In this document: one piece after another, positions 15,244-23,299 of the stretch | Position numbering within the stretch: the stretch's first letter is position 1 | Layout of the letters: each line of letters begins with the position of its first letter | Assembly (NCBI RefSeq): GCF_011390875.1 | Contig: NZ_JAABRP010000025.1 | Location: 1 to 34,530, forward strand | Source of the DNA: Thiocapsa sp. | GTDB lineage: Bacteria; Pseudomonadota; Gammaproteobacteria; Chromatiales; Chromatiaceae | DNA length: 34,530 nucleotides | Reading direction: 5' to 3' | Position numbers and translations under genes: made by a program | Notes under the pieces: model-generated | Seen by the model: only the letters and a program-made list of their open reading frames with translations | What the model was told of the DNA's origin: nothing | Database searches by the model: none

Positions 15244-16621
15244 GTTGATGCCTATTCTGCTGTTCGTCGGTATCGTCGTCACGTTGCTGGCCGGTTACCC
15301 GGTCGCCCTCTCGTTGGGCGGCACGGCGCTCGCGTTTGCGCTGATCGGCGAGGTCTTCGGGCTGTTCGAGCCGGCGTTTCTCGAGGCGCTGCCCAACCGT
15401 CTCTACGGCGTCATGACCAACGAGACGCTGATTGCGGTCCCGCTCTTCGTCTTCATGGGCGTGATGCTCGAGCGCTCGCGAGTGGCCGAGAGTTTGCTCG
15501 ATACCATGGCGATGCTGTTCGGACCCCTGCGCGGCGGGCTCGGGATCTCGGTTACGCTCGTCGGCATGCTGCTGGCGGCGAGCACCGGCATCGTCGGGGC
15601 GACCGTCGTGACCATGGGCCTGTTGTCTCTACCGATCATGATGCGCCGCGGGTATTCGCCAAGCCTGGCAGCCGGAACCATCTGTGCGTCGGGGACCTTG
15701 GGTCAGATCATCCCGCCTTCGATCGTCCTGGTCCTGCTCGGGGATGTGCTCTCCTCGGCCTATCAGCAGGCGCAGCTCGAGATGGGTGTCTGGTCGCCGG
15801 AGACCGTCTCGGTCGGCGACTTGTTCGTCGGTGCGTTGGTGCCCGGGTTGATGCTGGTAGGTCTTTACATCCTCTACATCGTAGGTGTCGCGGTCTTTAA
15901 GCCCGAGTCGGTTCCGGCGATGCCGCGGGAGGATCGGCCGGTCGACGGCGCGACCCTCGCTTGGCGGGTCGTCTCGGTGCTGATCCCGCCTCTCTTTCTG
16001 GTCGTGGCGGTGTTGGGGTCGATCCTGGGCGGGTTCGCGACACCGACCGAGGCGGCGTCGGTGGGCGCTGTCGGTGCGCTCATTCTGGCTGCGGTGCGCG
16101 GTCGTCTAACCCTATCGACACTCCGGGAGGTCGTGCGTCAGACCACCATGGTGACCAGCATGGTGTTCTTGATCTTCATCGGCGCCGCGATCTTCTCGTT
16201 GGTCTTCCGCGGCTTCGGCGGCGACGACCTGGTGACCGAGTTTCTCACCGGCTTGCCCGGAGGGACGTTCGGGGCCGTGGCGCTGGTGATGCTGGTGATG
16301 TTCCTGCTGGGGTTCATCCTTGACTTCATCGAGATCACCTTCGTGGTGGTCCCGATCGTGGGTCCCGTGCTGCTTGCGATGGGCCTGGATCCGATCTGGC
16401 TCGGGGTGATGATGGCGATCAACCTCCAGACATCCTTCCTCACGCCGCCTTTCGGTTTCTCGCTTTTCTATCTTCGCGGTGTGGCTCCGCCCGAGATCAC
16501 GACGGTCGACATCTACAAGGGCGTCGCACCCTTTATCCTGATCCAGTTGCTCGTCCTTGGACTGCTTGCGCTCTGGCCCGCGTTGACCACCTGGTTGCCC
16601 GGGTTGGTCTATGCATCCTGA
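15236..16621 (+). CDS. dctM: TRAP transporter large permease (DctM family)
   Basis: I place the start at GTG 15236 (MHELMPILLFVGIVVTLLAG), preceded at 7 bases by GGGAG and overlapping the dctQ stop by 8 bases; ATG 15248 is the alternative. The earlier start in the track is dctQ text. The 461-residue protein has about 12 spans and DctM signatures: IAVPLFVFMGVMLERSR, GGLGISVTLVGMLLAASTGI, GTLGQIIPPSIVLVLLGDVL, GFATPTEAASVGAVGALIL, LDFIEITFVVVPIVGPVLLA and NLQTSFLTPPFGFSLFYLRG. It is the main Na+/substrate symport channel. The longish insert around YQQAQLEMGVWSPETVSVGD after span 5 is typical of one subgroup. It converges on the PilZ gene, 44 bases away. Confidence 0.9.
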   Translation: MHELMPILLFVGIVVTLLAGYPVALSLGGTALAFALIGEVFGLFEPAFLEALPNRLYGVMTNETLIAVPLFVFMGVMLERSRVAESLLDTMAMLFGPLRGGLGISVTLVGMLLAASTGIVGATVVTMGLLSLPIMMRRGYSPSLAAGTICASGTLGQIIPPSIVLVLLGDVLSSAYQQAQLEMGVWSPETVSVGDLFVGALVPGLMLVGLYILYIVGVAVFKPESVPAMPREDRPVDGATLAWRVVSVLIPPLFLVVAVLGSILGGFATPTEAASVGAVGALILAAVRGRLTLSTLREVVRQTTMVTSMVFLIFIGAAIFSLVFRGFGGDDLVTEFLTGLPGGTFGAVALVMLVMFLLGFILDFIEITFVVVPIVGPVLLAMGLDPIWLGVMMAINLQTSFLTPPFGFSLFYLRGVAPPEITTVDIYKGVAPFILIQLLVLGLLALWPALTTWLPGLVYAS

Positions 16622-16665
16622 TGCGTTTCGCGAACCGCCTGGTTCACGACCGTCACGTCCGGGAA

Positions 16666-17022
16666 TCAGCGCGCGCTCGATCGACGGCCGGGTGCACCGA
16701 CAGCCTGCGGGGGCGGCGGCTGTCGAGTATCGTCCCGGGTAAGACCCTGGTAGAGAAGCGGCTGGGGATCCCGGAACATGACGCCGATGCCGGAGCCGCG
16801 ATGGTGGACGACGATGGCCGGGATCAGCCAATCCTTGCCGAGACACTCGAGCTCGAGCTCGACAGGGATGCCGGTCGGTAGCGTGAGGCTGCGAACCTCG
16901 AGGAACATGCCCTGATTGGACAGATTGCAGGCGCGGGCACAGATAAAGCGGCGTTTGCGGTAGCGAATTGACACATGAAGGTCGATCGGGTGTCTGGCGC
17001 AATAGCGGCGTTCGATAATCAT
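16666..17022 (-). CDS. PilZ-domain protein
   Basis: A 118-residue protein starting MIIERRYCARHPIDLHVSIR at ATG 17022, with GGAGAG about 8 bases upstream. PilZ features are the basic start ERRYCARHP (RRxxxR-like c-di-GMP-binding region, though with spacing altered by Tyr-Cys-Ala), then ACNLSNQGMFLE for the (D/N)xSxxG motif, and beta strands VELELECLGKDWLIPAIVVH and GIGVMF. PilZ proteins read the messenger c-di-GMP to control motility, polysaccharide or surface functions. The C-terminal 25 residues are a disordered Pro/Arg tail. It lies downstream of, and in line with, a glycosyltransferase gene (115-base gap). Confidence 0.82.
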   Translation of the reverse strand: MIIERRYCARHPIDLHVSIRYRKRRFICARACNLSNQGMFLEVRSLTLPTGIPVELELECLGKDWLIPAIVVHHRGSGIGVMFRDPQPLLYQGLTRDDTRQPPPPQAVGAPGRRSSAR

Positions 17023-17137
17023 TAGGCGGTCTCTCCCCGAATCTCTGGTTTTGCGCGATGGTAGAGGCTCGACTTGACGATTCGGTTGAAGTCGCGTGAC
17101 GGATCAATGAACCCTGCCGAGAACGCGGCTGTGTTCA

Positions 17138-17842
17138 TCAGCCATCGCGATGTTGCCAATAGCCCCAGTCATAGGTCCGATACTTCACGGGCATCAGGTT
17201 GGCATAGAGCAGGAAACAGCGGGTAATGGAATGCAGCGTCTTGCGCAATCGACTGCTCTGTATTCGCCGATGATCGGTCGCGTGAACGACGAGATCCTTT
17301 CGAAACGACACTCGAAATCCTGCACGTCGAAGGCGCCAGACGACCTCGGAGTCCTCGTTGCAGGTCAGTCTCAGATCGAAACCGTTCACGCACGCGAGCG
17401 CGTCCCGCCGGATCAATAAATTGGAGCCGGATGCGGCCGGTATTCCGCAAGCGTGGCTGAGGGCTTGGGCCCGTGCGATTCGGTTGTAATAGGCGCGGAA
17501 GCGGTCTCGGGAGAGCTTCGGCCCGTAATACACCGCACTCCCGGAAAGGGCCGTGAGCTGTGCGAAATAGCCCGACGGAAACAGGATATCGGCATCGCTG
17601 AACAGCAGCCAGTCGGTCCGTGCGAGATCGGCGCCCCGTTGTCTCGCTTGTGTCACCGATCCGGGCTCGCGCAGGACGAGCGTGCGCTCCGGGCGCAGGG
17701 TCTCGATCAGATCCGGCGTCTCGTCCCGGCTCGCATCCACCACGATGAGACGAATCTCCGCGGGAACGGACGCCAGAAATTGCCGGATATTGTGGGCCTC
17801 GTCGCGCGTCGGAAGGATCAGTGTGATATCGGCCGGCAACAT
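17138..17842 (-). CDS. Family 2 glycosyltransferase
   Basis: A 234-residue GT-A glycosyltransferase. The N-terminus ITLILPTRDEAHNIRQFLAS gives the nucleotide-binding strand. VDASRDETPDLIE and LARTDWLLFSDADILFP supply the metal-binding DxD-type motif (SDAD), and CNEDSEVVWRLRRAGFRV carries the ED-type catalytic base region. There is no clear membrane span, but SITRCFLLYANLMPVKYR near the end may be a membrane-associated helix. Such enzymes add sugars to lipids or surface glycans; donor and acceptor cannot be told. The closeness to a PilZ gene hints at a c-di-GMP-regulated surface polysaccharide step, which is inference only. Confidence 0.82.
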   Translation of the reverse strand: MLPADITLILPTRDEAHNIRQFLASVPAEIRLIVVDASRDETPDLIETLRPERTLVLREPGSVTQARQRGADLARTDWLLFSDADILFPSGYFAQLTALSGSAVYYGPKLSRDRFRAYYNRIARAQALSHACGIPAASGSNLLIRRDALACVNGFDLRLTCNEDSEVVWRLRRAGFRVSFRKDLVVHATDHRRIQSSRLRKTLHSITRCFLLYANLMPVKYRTYDWGYWQHRDG

Positions 17843-18000
17843 TCCCGTTCATCCCGTCTCGCACGGCAAAATAGCCGTCGGTCGAGTTTAAGGCGGCGTC
17901 ATGTCAACCTGATGACAGTGTTTGGCTGGATCCGGGACCCGATGGTGCGCGCGACCAGTGAACCTGATCAGACGCCGGTCCGGGAACCTGAATAAAGAAC

Positions 18001-18030
18001 CCCCGGAGTCCAGGGGTCAGGACTCCGGGG
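18001..18030 (-). terminator. 11-bp perfect hairpin, terminator-like on the minus strand
   Basis: CCCCGGAGTCC, an 8-base loop and GGACTCCGGGG. Read on the minus strand, the stem is followed by GTTCTTTATT, T-rich enough for intrinsic termination of transcripts coming from polA. It is also possible that this is one unit of a dispersed palindromic repeat. Confidence 0.5.
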
Positions 18031-18040
18031 TAATCGCTTC

Positions 18041-18060
18041 CCCGGCTTGGGGATGCCGGG
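18041..18060. repeat. 6-bp inverted repeat
   Basis: CCCGGC, loop TTGGGGAT, GCCGGG. Short on its own, it is noted because it sits between two stronger hairpins. Confidence 0.4.
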
Positions 18061-18064
18061 TAGT

Positions 18065-18095
18065 GGGGTTGCCCTCAGGGGGGATAGGCAACCCC
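18065..18095. repeat. 9-bp perfect inverted repeat
   Basis: GGGGTTGCC, a 13-base loop containing CTCAGGGGGG, then GGCAACCCC. No T-run follows on either strand, so an intrinsic terminator is unlikely. It may be a REP-like palindrome or an RNA-stabilising stem. Confidence 0.5.
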
Positions 18096-18261
18096 GATGC
18101 GCTCGAAAAGTGGGACTCGGCACACTTGAGTAAGTTCCTCGGATGTTTAACCCGAAAACACTTTCCCCGGCATTTCGTGCTGCATCGGGCCGAGTGCTGC
18201 AATAAGTCGATGCACGTCCGCCGCAGCAGTAAAGCACTTTCAATAGCTTAATAACAAAATC

Positions 18262-18357
18262 TTAATCTAAATCGCGCCCAACCACTCGCCTCCCCTGAAG
18301 ACGAGCCTTCGCCTAACCGCGACGGGGACAGATCACCCAGGGCGCGATTTAGATTAA
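18262..18357. repeat. 18-bp perfect inverted repeat element overlapping the polA stop codon
   Basis: TTAATCTAAATCGCGCCC (18262-18279) and its exact complement GGGCGCGATTTAGATTAA (18340-18357) flank 60 bases that include GGGGACAGATCACC. The polA stop TAA (18354-18356, minus) lies within the right arm. The word GGGGACAGA(T/C)CAC near a palindrome resembles sequences linked to REP-associated (RAYT/IS200-like) transposases as I remember them. On the minus strand the distal arm is followed by GATTTTGTTATT, so it could also act as the polA terminator. No target duplication is obvious. Confidence 0.7.
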
Positions 18358-21074
18358 TGGGCCTCGTCCCAGTTGTCTCCCACACCGATATCGACAATCA
18401 ACGGAACAGCCAGGTCTGCGGCGGATTCCATCATCGTGCGAATGCGCGCACCGGCCGTTTCGACCGCATCGGCGGCGATCTCGAACACCAGCTCGTCGTG
18501 CACCTGCATGATCATCCGCACCGGCGGCTGCTCGGATTGGATCCAATGATCCGTCGCAATCATGGCCCTTTTGATGATGTCGGCCGCCGTGCCTTGCATG
18601 GGGGCATTGATAGCGGTTCGCTCGGCGGCGGCGCGACGGCCTTGGTTGCTGTGTCCGATCTCGGCGAGATAAAGCCGGCGGCCGAACAGGGTCTCGACAT
18701 AGCGGTCCTTGCGCGCTTGAGCACGGGTGCGCTCCATGAAGTCCTTGACCCCGGGATAGCGCTGAAAATAGCGATCCACGTATTCCTGTGCCGCACCCCG
18801 CTCGATGCCCAGCTGCTTGGCGAGCCCGAAGGCGGACATACCGTAGATGAGTCCGAAGTTGATGGCCTTGGCCGAGCGGCGTTGCTCGCCCGTGACCGCA
18901 TCGGGCTCGAGTCCGAGGATCTCGGCGGCGGTCGCGCGGTGGATATCGAGTCCGCTCGCAAAGGCTGCGAGCAGCCGCTCGTCCCCCGAGAGATGGGCCA
19001 TGATGCGCAGCTCGATCTGGGAGTAATCGGCGGCGAGCAGCCGGTTTCTCGGCTCGGCGACGAAGGCGCGGCGGATCCGGCGACCCTCGTCGGTACGGAT
19101 CGGGATGTTCTGCAGATTCGGGTCGCTGGATGAGAGCCGACCGGTGGCGGCCACCGCCTGATGGTAGGACGTATGGACCCGCCCGGTATCGGCGTTGACC
19201 ATCTGGCGGAGCTTGTCGGTGTAGGTGGACTTGAGCTTCGACATGCTGCGGTGCTGCAGGATCAGGTCCGGCAGCGCGTGGCCGTCGGCGGCGAGCTGCT
19301 CGAGCACCGCCTCCGAAGTCGAGGGCGCGCCCGTCGGTGTCTTGGCGACCACCGGCAGGCCCAACTCCTCGAAGAAGATCGCCCCGATTTGCTTGGGCGA
19401 GCCCATGTTGAAGCGCCGCCCGGCGGTCTCGTAGGCTTGAATCTCGATCTCCTGGATACGCTTGGCCAGCTCACCGCTTTGCACGGCGAGCAGGTCCGGA
19501 TCGATCCGTACGCCGTGGCGCTCCATACGCGAGAGGATGGGGATCAGAGGGATTTCGATGTCTCGGTAGAGCGCCGCCATGCTCGGGACGGCTTCCAAGC
19601 GCGGCCAGAGTGCGCGATGCAGGCGCAAGGTCACCTCCGCGTCCTCGGCGGCGTAATGTCCAGCCTGCTCCAGCGGGATCTGATCGAAGGTCAGCTGTTT
19701 GGCGCCCTTACCGGCGATGTGCTCGAAATGGACCGTGTCGTGGTCCAGATATTTTTTAGCCAGCGAGTCCATGTCGTGGCGGGTTGCCGTGCTGTCGAGG
19801 ACGTAGCTCTCGAGCATGGTGTCGTGCGCGATCCCGCGTAGCTCGACGGCGTAGCGGGCCAGAATGCTCATGTCGTACTTGAGGTTTTGGCCGACCTTGT
19901 GACGGTCAGGATCCTCCAACAGCGGCTTCAGGCGCTCCAGCACCTCCAGGCGATCAAGCTGATCCGGAGCGCCCGGGTAGACGTGGGCAACCGGGACGTA
20001 GGCGGCCTTGCCCGGCTCGACGGACACCGAGAGGCCGACCAGCTCCGCGCGCATGTAGTCGAGGTCGGTCGTCTCGGTATCGAAGGCGAAGATGTCCGCG
20101 GATTCGATCCGAGCCACCCAGGCATCGAACGCGTCTCGTGTGAGGACGACCTCGTAGTTCAGGCTCGGCTTCGGCCCCGTCGATGCGTCCGGGGCATCCG
20201 GCTCCGCGCCGCCGCTGCTCGTATCCTTCAGGGTTGCAAGCAGACGGCGTGACTCCAAGCGCTCGTACCAACCCCGCAGTGTCTCGCGGTCCGGCTCGGT
20301 CGGGCGCAGATCTCGGGGCTCTAGGTCGAGCGCGACATCGCGCTTGATGGTGGTGAGCTCGCGCGACAGGGGCAAGCTGTCCAGCACGGCACGCAGGTTC
20401 TCGCCGACCTTGCCCTTGATCTTGTCCGCGTTCGCAATCACGCCATCCAGATCTCCGTAGTCGGCGATCCACTTGGCGGCCGTCTTTTGTCCGCATTTGG
20501 GTACGCCCGGGATATTGTCGACGCTGTCGCCCATCAGACTCAGATAGTCGACGATGCGCTCGGGCGGAACGCCGAACTTGTCCTTCACGCCCGACGGATC
20601 CAACACCGTATCCGTCATGGTGTTCACCAGCGTTACATGCTCGCCGACGAGCTGCGCCATGTCCTTGTCGCCGGTCGACACCAGCGTCGGAATACCCTGC
20701 GCCGCTGCGCGGGTGGCGAGCGTGCCGATGACGTCGTCGGCCTCCACGTCCGGAACTACAAGCAGCGGCAGACCCATCGCCCGGATGACCTCCTGCAGCG
20801 GCACGATCTGCTCGCGCAGCTCGTCCGGCATCGCGGGACGATTGGCCTTGTACTCGGGATAGATGTCGTCGCGAAAGGTCTTTCCCGGTGCGTCGAAGAC
20901 CACGCCGATATATTCGGGATGATGCTCCTCGATGAGTTTGCGCAGCATGCTGACGACACCCATGAGCGCCCCCGTGGACTCGCCCTTGGAGTTGGTCAAT
21001 TTCGGGAGTGCATGGTAGGCGCGAAACAGGTAGCCGGAGGCATCGACCAGGATCAAAGGGTAGCGTGTCGCCAT
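18354..21074 (-). CDS. polA: DNA polymerase I
   Basis: I place the start at ATG 21074 (MATRYPLILVDASGYLFRAY), matching the family start; the 15 extra residues in the track are dropped. This gives 906 residues. The 5'-nuclease domain (1-290) shows VFDAPGKTFRDDIYPEYKAN, VEADDVIGTLA, STGDKDMAQLV and LMGDSVDNIPGVPKCGQKTA. The 3'-5' exonuclease domain (about 315-500) keeps FDTETTDLDYM, GQNLKYDMSIL and YAAEDAEVT, so proofreading residues look intact. The polymerase domain has LLAADYSQIELRIMAHLSGD, RRSAKAINFGLIYGMSAFGL and MQVHDELVFEI, ending NWDEAH as in E. coli (NWDQAH). It fills gaps in repair and removes RNA primers. The stop codon falls within the inverted repeat element. Confidence 0.96.
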   Translation of the reverse strand: MATRYPLILVDASGYLFRAYHALPKLTNSKGESTGALMGVVSMLRKLIEEHHPEYIGVVFDAPGKTFRDDIYPEYKANRPAMPDELREQIVPLQEVIRAMGLPLLVVPDVEADDVIGTLATRAAAQGIPTLVSTGDKDMAQLVGEHVTLVNTMTDTVLDPSGVKDKFGVPPERIVDYLSLMGDSVDNIPGVPKCGQKTAAKWIADYGDLDGVIANADKIKGKVGENLRAVLDSLPLSRELTTIKRDVALDLEPRDLRPTEPDRETLRGWYERLESRRLLATLKDTSSGGAEPDAPDASTGPKPSLNYEVVLTRDAFDAWVARIESADIFAFDTETTDLDYMRAELVGLSVSVEPGKAAYVPVAHVYPGAPDQLDRLEVLERLKPLLEDPDRHKVGQNLKYDMSILARYAVELRGIAHDTMLESYVLDSTATRHDMDSLAKKYLDHDTVHFEHIAGKGAKQLTFDQIPLEQAGHYAAEDAEVTLRLHRALWPRLEAVPSMAALYRDIEIPLIPILSRMERHGVRIDPDLLAVQSGELAKRIQEIEIQAYETAGRRFNMGSPKQIGAIFFEELGLPVVAKTPTGAPSTSEAVLEQLAADGHALPDLILQHRSMSKLKSTYTDKLRQMVNADTGRVHTSYHQAVAATGRLSSSDPNLQNIPIRTDEGRRIRRAFVAEPRNRLLAADYSQIELRIMAHLSGDERLLAAFASGLDIHRATAAEILGLEPDAVTGEQRRSAKAINFGLIYGMSAFGLAKQLGIERGAAQEYVDRYFQRYPGVKDFMERTRAQARKDRYVETLFGRRLYLAEIGHSNQGRRAAAERTAINAPMQGTAADIIKRAMIATDHWIQSEQPPVRMIMQVHDELVFEIAADAVETAGARIRTMMESAADLAVPLIVDIGVGDNWDEAH

Positions 21075-21219
21075 GAGGGTCTCGTCGGGGAGGCGGAGCA
21101 ATGGGAGCAACGGTAGCATAGCAGCGCCCGTGCCGCCGTCGATCGATCAACCCGATCCGGCCATCGACCGCTGCCGGATCCAGCATGACCGCCCCGCATG
21201 GCATTTTGTTTGCGGGCCG

Positions 21220-22326
21220 TCACCCCTCGAAGCGCACGCACAGCACCGGCGGAAGATGCCGGCTGATGTTCTGCCAGGAATCGCCTTGGTCTTCACTCAC
21301 CCAAAGCGAGCCGGTCGTGCTGCCGAATGCCAGGCGCAGGCCGTCGTGCGAACAATCCAAGGCATGCCGATAGACGAGGTCGTAGGCGGGCTCTGTCGGC
21401 AGCCCCCGATCGAGCACGTCGAAATGCGCCCCTCCGTCGCGGGTGCGCGTGACCACCAAATGCGCATCGACCGGAAAGCGTTTCTCGTCCTTGGCGGCCG
21501 GGACGAACCAGGCGGTGTCCGGATCGTTCGGATGGACGGCGACCGCGAAGCCGAAGCTCGAAGGCGGCACATCGGTGAGTTCGCGCCAGATCGCTCCGCC
21601 GTCGTCGCTCACAAAGATCCCGTTGTGATGCTGCATCCAGAGGCGATCCGGGTGGGCCGGACACTGGACGATGCGATGCGCATCTTGGACCAAGGGGTCG
21701 CCGGCCATGGCCTCCGGTAGATACTCGTTGCGCAGGCCCGCTCCGATCAGCTCCCAGCTGGCCCCGGCATCGCGGGTCGTCCACACCCCGCCGACCGAGA
21801 CCCCGACCGTGACGTGCAGCGGGTCACGCGGATCCACGAGGATCGAATGGATTCCCGAGAAATCGTAGCCTCCACCCATCCATTGTTTGCGACGCGGGTC
21901 GTCCCAGAGGGCGCGCGAGAGCTCCCAGCTCTCGCCGCCGTCGGTCGAGCGAAAGAGTGCGCCGGGGATGACGCCGCACCACAGCTCGCCCGGCGCGCCA
22001 CACTCAAGGGTCCAGACGAGCTGGGTGCTCCAGGGGACATCGACGCCGCGCATGGGGTCCTTGTCTTCGAGACCCTCCGGCTTGGGCGGGAAGGTCGGCG
22101 ACGCGGCCTGGCTCCAGGTCTCTCCGCCGTCTTCCGAGCGCTGCATCTTGACCCCGAAGTGCCCCAGGCCCAAGGCGGCATATCGTCGGGATCCACCCGG
22201 CTCGGCGAGGACCGCGGAGACCGGGTCCCCGAGAAACCAAGTCTTGGCGATCGCCCAGCGTCCGCCCTCGCCCCTTGCGATCCGAAACAAACCCTTGCGG
22301 GTACCGACCAGCAGTCGATCGCTCAT
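21220..22326 (-). CDS. BNR/sialidase-like beta-propeller protein
   Basis: The start is ATG 22326 (MSDRLLVGTRKGLFRIARGE), with GGGAGG six bases upstream and the MoaD-like stop one base before it; the 16 earlier residues in the track come from the upstream frame. The 368-residue protein has repeated Asp-box motifs: RSEDGGETWSQ, RSTDGGESWEL, TTRDAGASWEL, VSDDGGAIWRE, RTRDGGAHFDV and SEDQGDSWQN, about one per propeller blade. VGTRKGLF at the start is typical of YCF48/BNR-type photosystem-assembly-like and exo-sialidase-like propellers. No signal peptide is present, so it is probably cytoplasmic and not a true secreted sialidase; the sialidase Arg triad is not evident. It is translationally coupled to the MoaD/ThiS-like gene. 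Confidence 0.8.
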   Translation of the reverse strand: MSDRLLVGTRKGLFRIARGEGGRWAIAKTWFLGDPVSAVLAEPGGSRRYAALGLGHFGVKMQRSEDGGETWSQAASPTFPPKPEGLEDKDPMRGVDVPWSTQLVWTLECGAPGELWCGVIPGALFRSTDGGESWELSRALWDDPRRKQWMGGGYDFSGIHSILVDPRDPLHVTVGVSVGGVWTTRDAGASWELIGAGLRNEYLPEAMAGDPLVQDAHRIVQCPAHPDRLWMQHHNGIFVSDDGGAIWRELTDVPPSSFGFAVAVHPNDPDTAWFVPAAKDEKRFPVDAHLVVTRTRDGGAHFDVLDRGLPTEPAYDLVYRHALDCSHDGLRLAFGSTTGSLWVSEDQGDSWQNISRHLPPVLCVRFEG

Positions 22327-22327
22327 C

Positions 22328-22600
22328 TCAACCTCCCGAAAGTGCTTGGGCAACGAAGATCTCGTCGCCCTCACCGATCGGGTCGGATAGCCCGGCGCGA
22401 TCCCGGATCAGTGTCTCGTTGACGAAGATGGCCACATGCTTGCGCACGGCACCTTGATCATCCAGAAGAAAGCCGCGCGCGCGGGGATTGGCCTGAAAAT
22501 AGGCATCCAGCGCCTCCCGGACCGTTGCACCCGCAACAGAGGTGTCCGGGCAGTCCAGGTGCCGATACAGGTTGGGTGTAAAGCGCAAGACCGTCGCCAT
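22328..22600 (-). CDS. MoaD/ThiS-like ubiquitin-fold protein ending in Gly-Gly
   Basis: A 90-residue protein: MATVLRFTPNLYRHLDCPDT, VREALDAYFQANPRARGFLL, HVAIFVNETLIRD and EGDEIFVAQALSGG. The layout (N-terminal strand, central helix, VNxxxI, GDExxxxxALSGG) is the beta-grasp fold of MoaD/ThiS sulfur carriers, and the exposed C-terminal GG would be adenylated and thiocarboxylated by an E1-like enzyme. No moaE, thiG or E1 gene is near, so neither molybdopterin nor thiazole synthesis is indicated. Its stop is one base from the propeller start, so the two probably act together. I recall the same pairing in other bacteria, without a known function. Confidence 0.85.
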   Translation of the reverse strand: MATVLRFTPNLYRHLDCPDTSVAGATVREALDAYFQANPRARGFLLDDQGAVRKHVAIFVNETLIRDRAGLSDPIGEGDEIFVAQALSGG

Positions 22601-22736
22601 GGCAGCTCCGCAAACTGCATTTCGCGATCGAATCGAAACGTGGGCCTTGAGCTTAGTCTATTCCCGAGCACGCGGCTATGGTGCTCCGGGTGGGCGGAGC
22701 CCGAGACCGAACCTCGCAGGCAAGGCCGGCCGGTGG

Positions 22737-23201
22737 TCAAGACACCTCGGAGACACGATCCCGTGCTGCACCCTCGATACGGAGTCGCTGGCGCAGGCGG
22801 CGTAGGTGATCCGGATCGAGCGCGTCGGCGAAGACCGGGAGCGTACGGCGGTGCAGGAGGCCGAGACGGAAGTTGAGCACGACGAGAGGAAGGGTGATGA
22901 AGGTGGCCGGACTGAGGTGCGCCTCGCACTCGGCGCCGGAGACGAATCGGATCCGCCATGTCCCGTCCGACTCCCAGAGGACCGAACCTATGGACCAAGG
23001 CGCACCCCGCAGGACGTCGACATAGCCGACGTAGAGCGCGCTGAGGACAACCGGAAACCACAGAAACAGCAACAGCGGGCCGTCGCCGAGCAGCGGGATC
23101 ACGGCCGCTGCCGCGAGATGCGTCAGTCCGACGAACCAGGCAAACCGCCGGGAAAACCCGGGGCGGATCAGCAGCGGCGGACGTTCCCGGTGTGTGCCCA
23201 T
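22737..23201 (-). CDS. YgfX-like (CptA) inner-membrane protein
   Basis: A 154-residue protein with a basic N-terminus (RPPLLIRPGFSRRFAWFVGL), two close membrane spans (LTHLAAAAVIPLL and LLLFLWFPVVLSALYVGYV), then a soluble beta domain SVLWESDGTWRIRFVSGAEC with LSPATFITLPLVVLNFRLGL and a C-terminal DPDHLRRLRQRLRI. The double span followed by (W)xLxxDGxWx and a closing D-x3-LRRxLR helix is the plan of YgfX/toxin-CptA family proteins. In E. coli ygfX adjoins sdhE (ygfY) and affects cytoskeletal proteins or membrane functions. Here sdhE is 1.5 kb upstream on the same strand with the peroxidase between. The start at 23201 lacks a strong ribosome site. Confidence 0.62.
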   Translation of the reverse strand: MGTHRERPPLLIRPGFSRRFAWFVGLTHLAAAAVIPLLGDGPLLLFLWFPVVLSALYVGYVDVLRGAPWSIGSVLWESDGTWRIRFVSGAECEAHLSPATFITLPLVVLNFRLGLLHRRTLPVFADALDPDHLRRLRQRLRIEGAARDRVSEVS

Positions 23202-23299
23202 TGCACGACCGGATCAAACGCGCTCGAGACGGTCTGCCTGATCCGAGCCGCGTCTCACCGTCATGCCCCTCCGATCGATCGCGTTGCGCAGTGCGTAGG

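Larger units (their letters stand above)
17843..18261. other. Hairpin-rich intergenic region between the glycosyltransferase gene and polA
   Basis: No gene is supported; the track ORFs here read through hairpins and have no ribosome sites. The left half (18001-18095) holds three consecutive perfect inverted repeats listed separately. The stretch 18100-18260 turns AT-richer toward polA (TTAATAACAAAATC). Confidence 0.5.

Noticed and set aside
17968-18243. 91-residue minus-strand ORF between the glycosyltransferase gene and polA
   Set aside because: It runs through three hairpins and lacks a ribosome site and any family signal; it is read as intergenic repeats.
21220-22326. Annotation as a true secreted sialidase
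   Set aside because: It has Asp boxes but no signal peptide and no visible sialidase Arg triad; Asp boxes occur in many propellers of other function.
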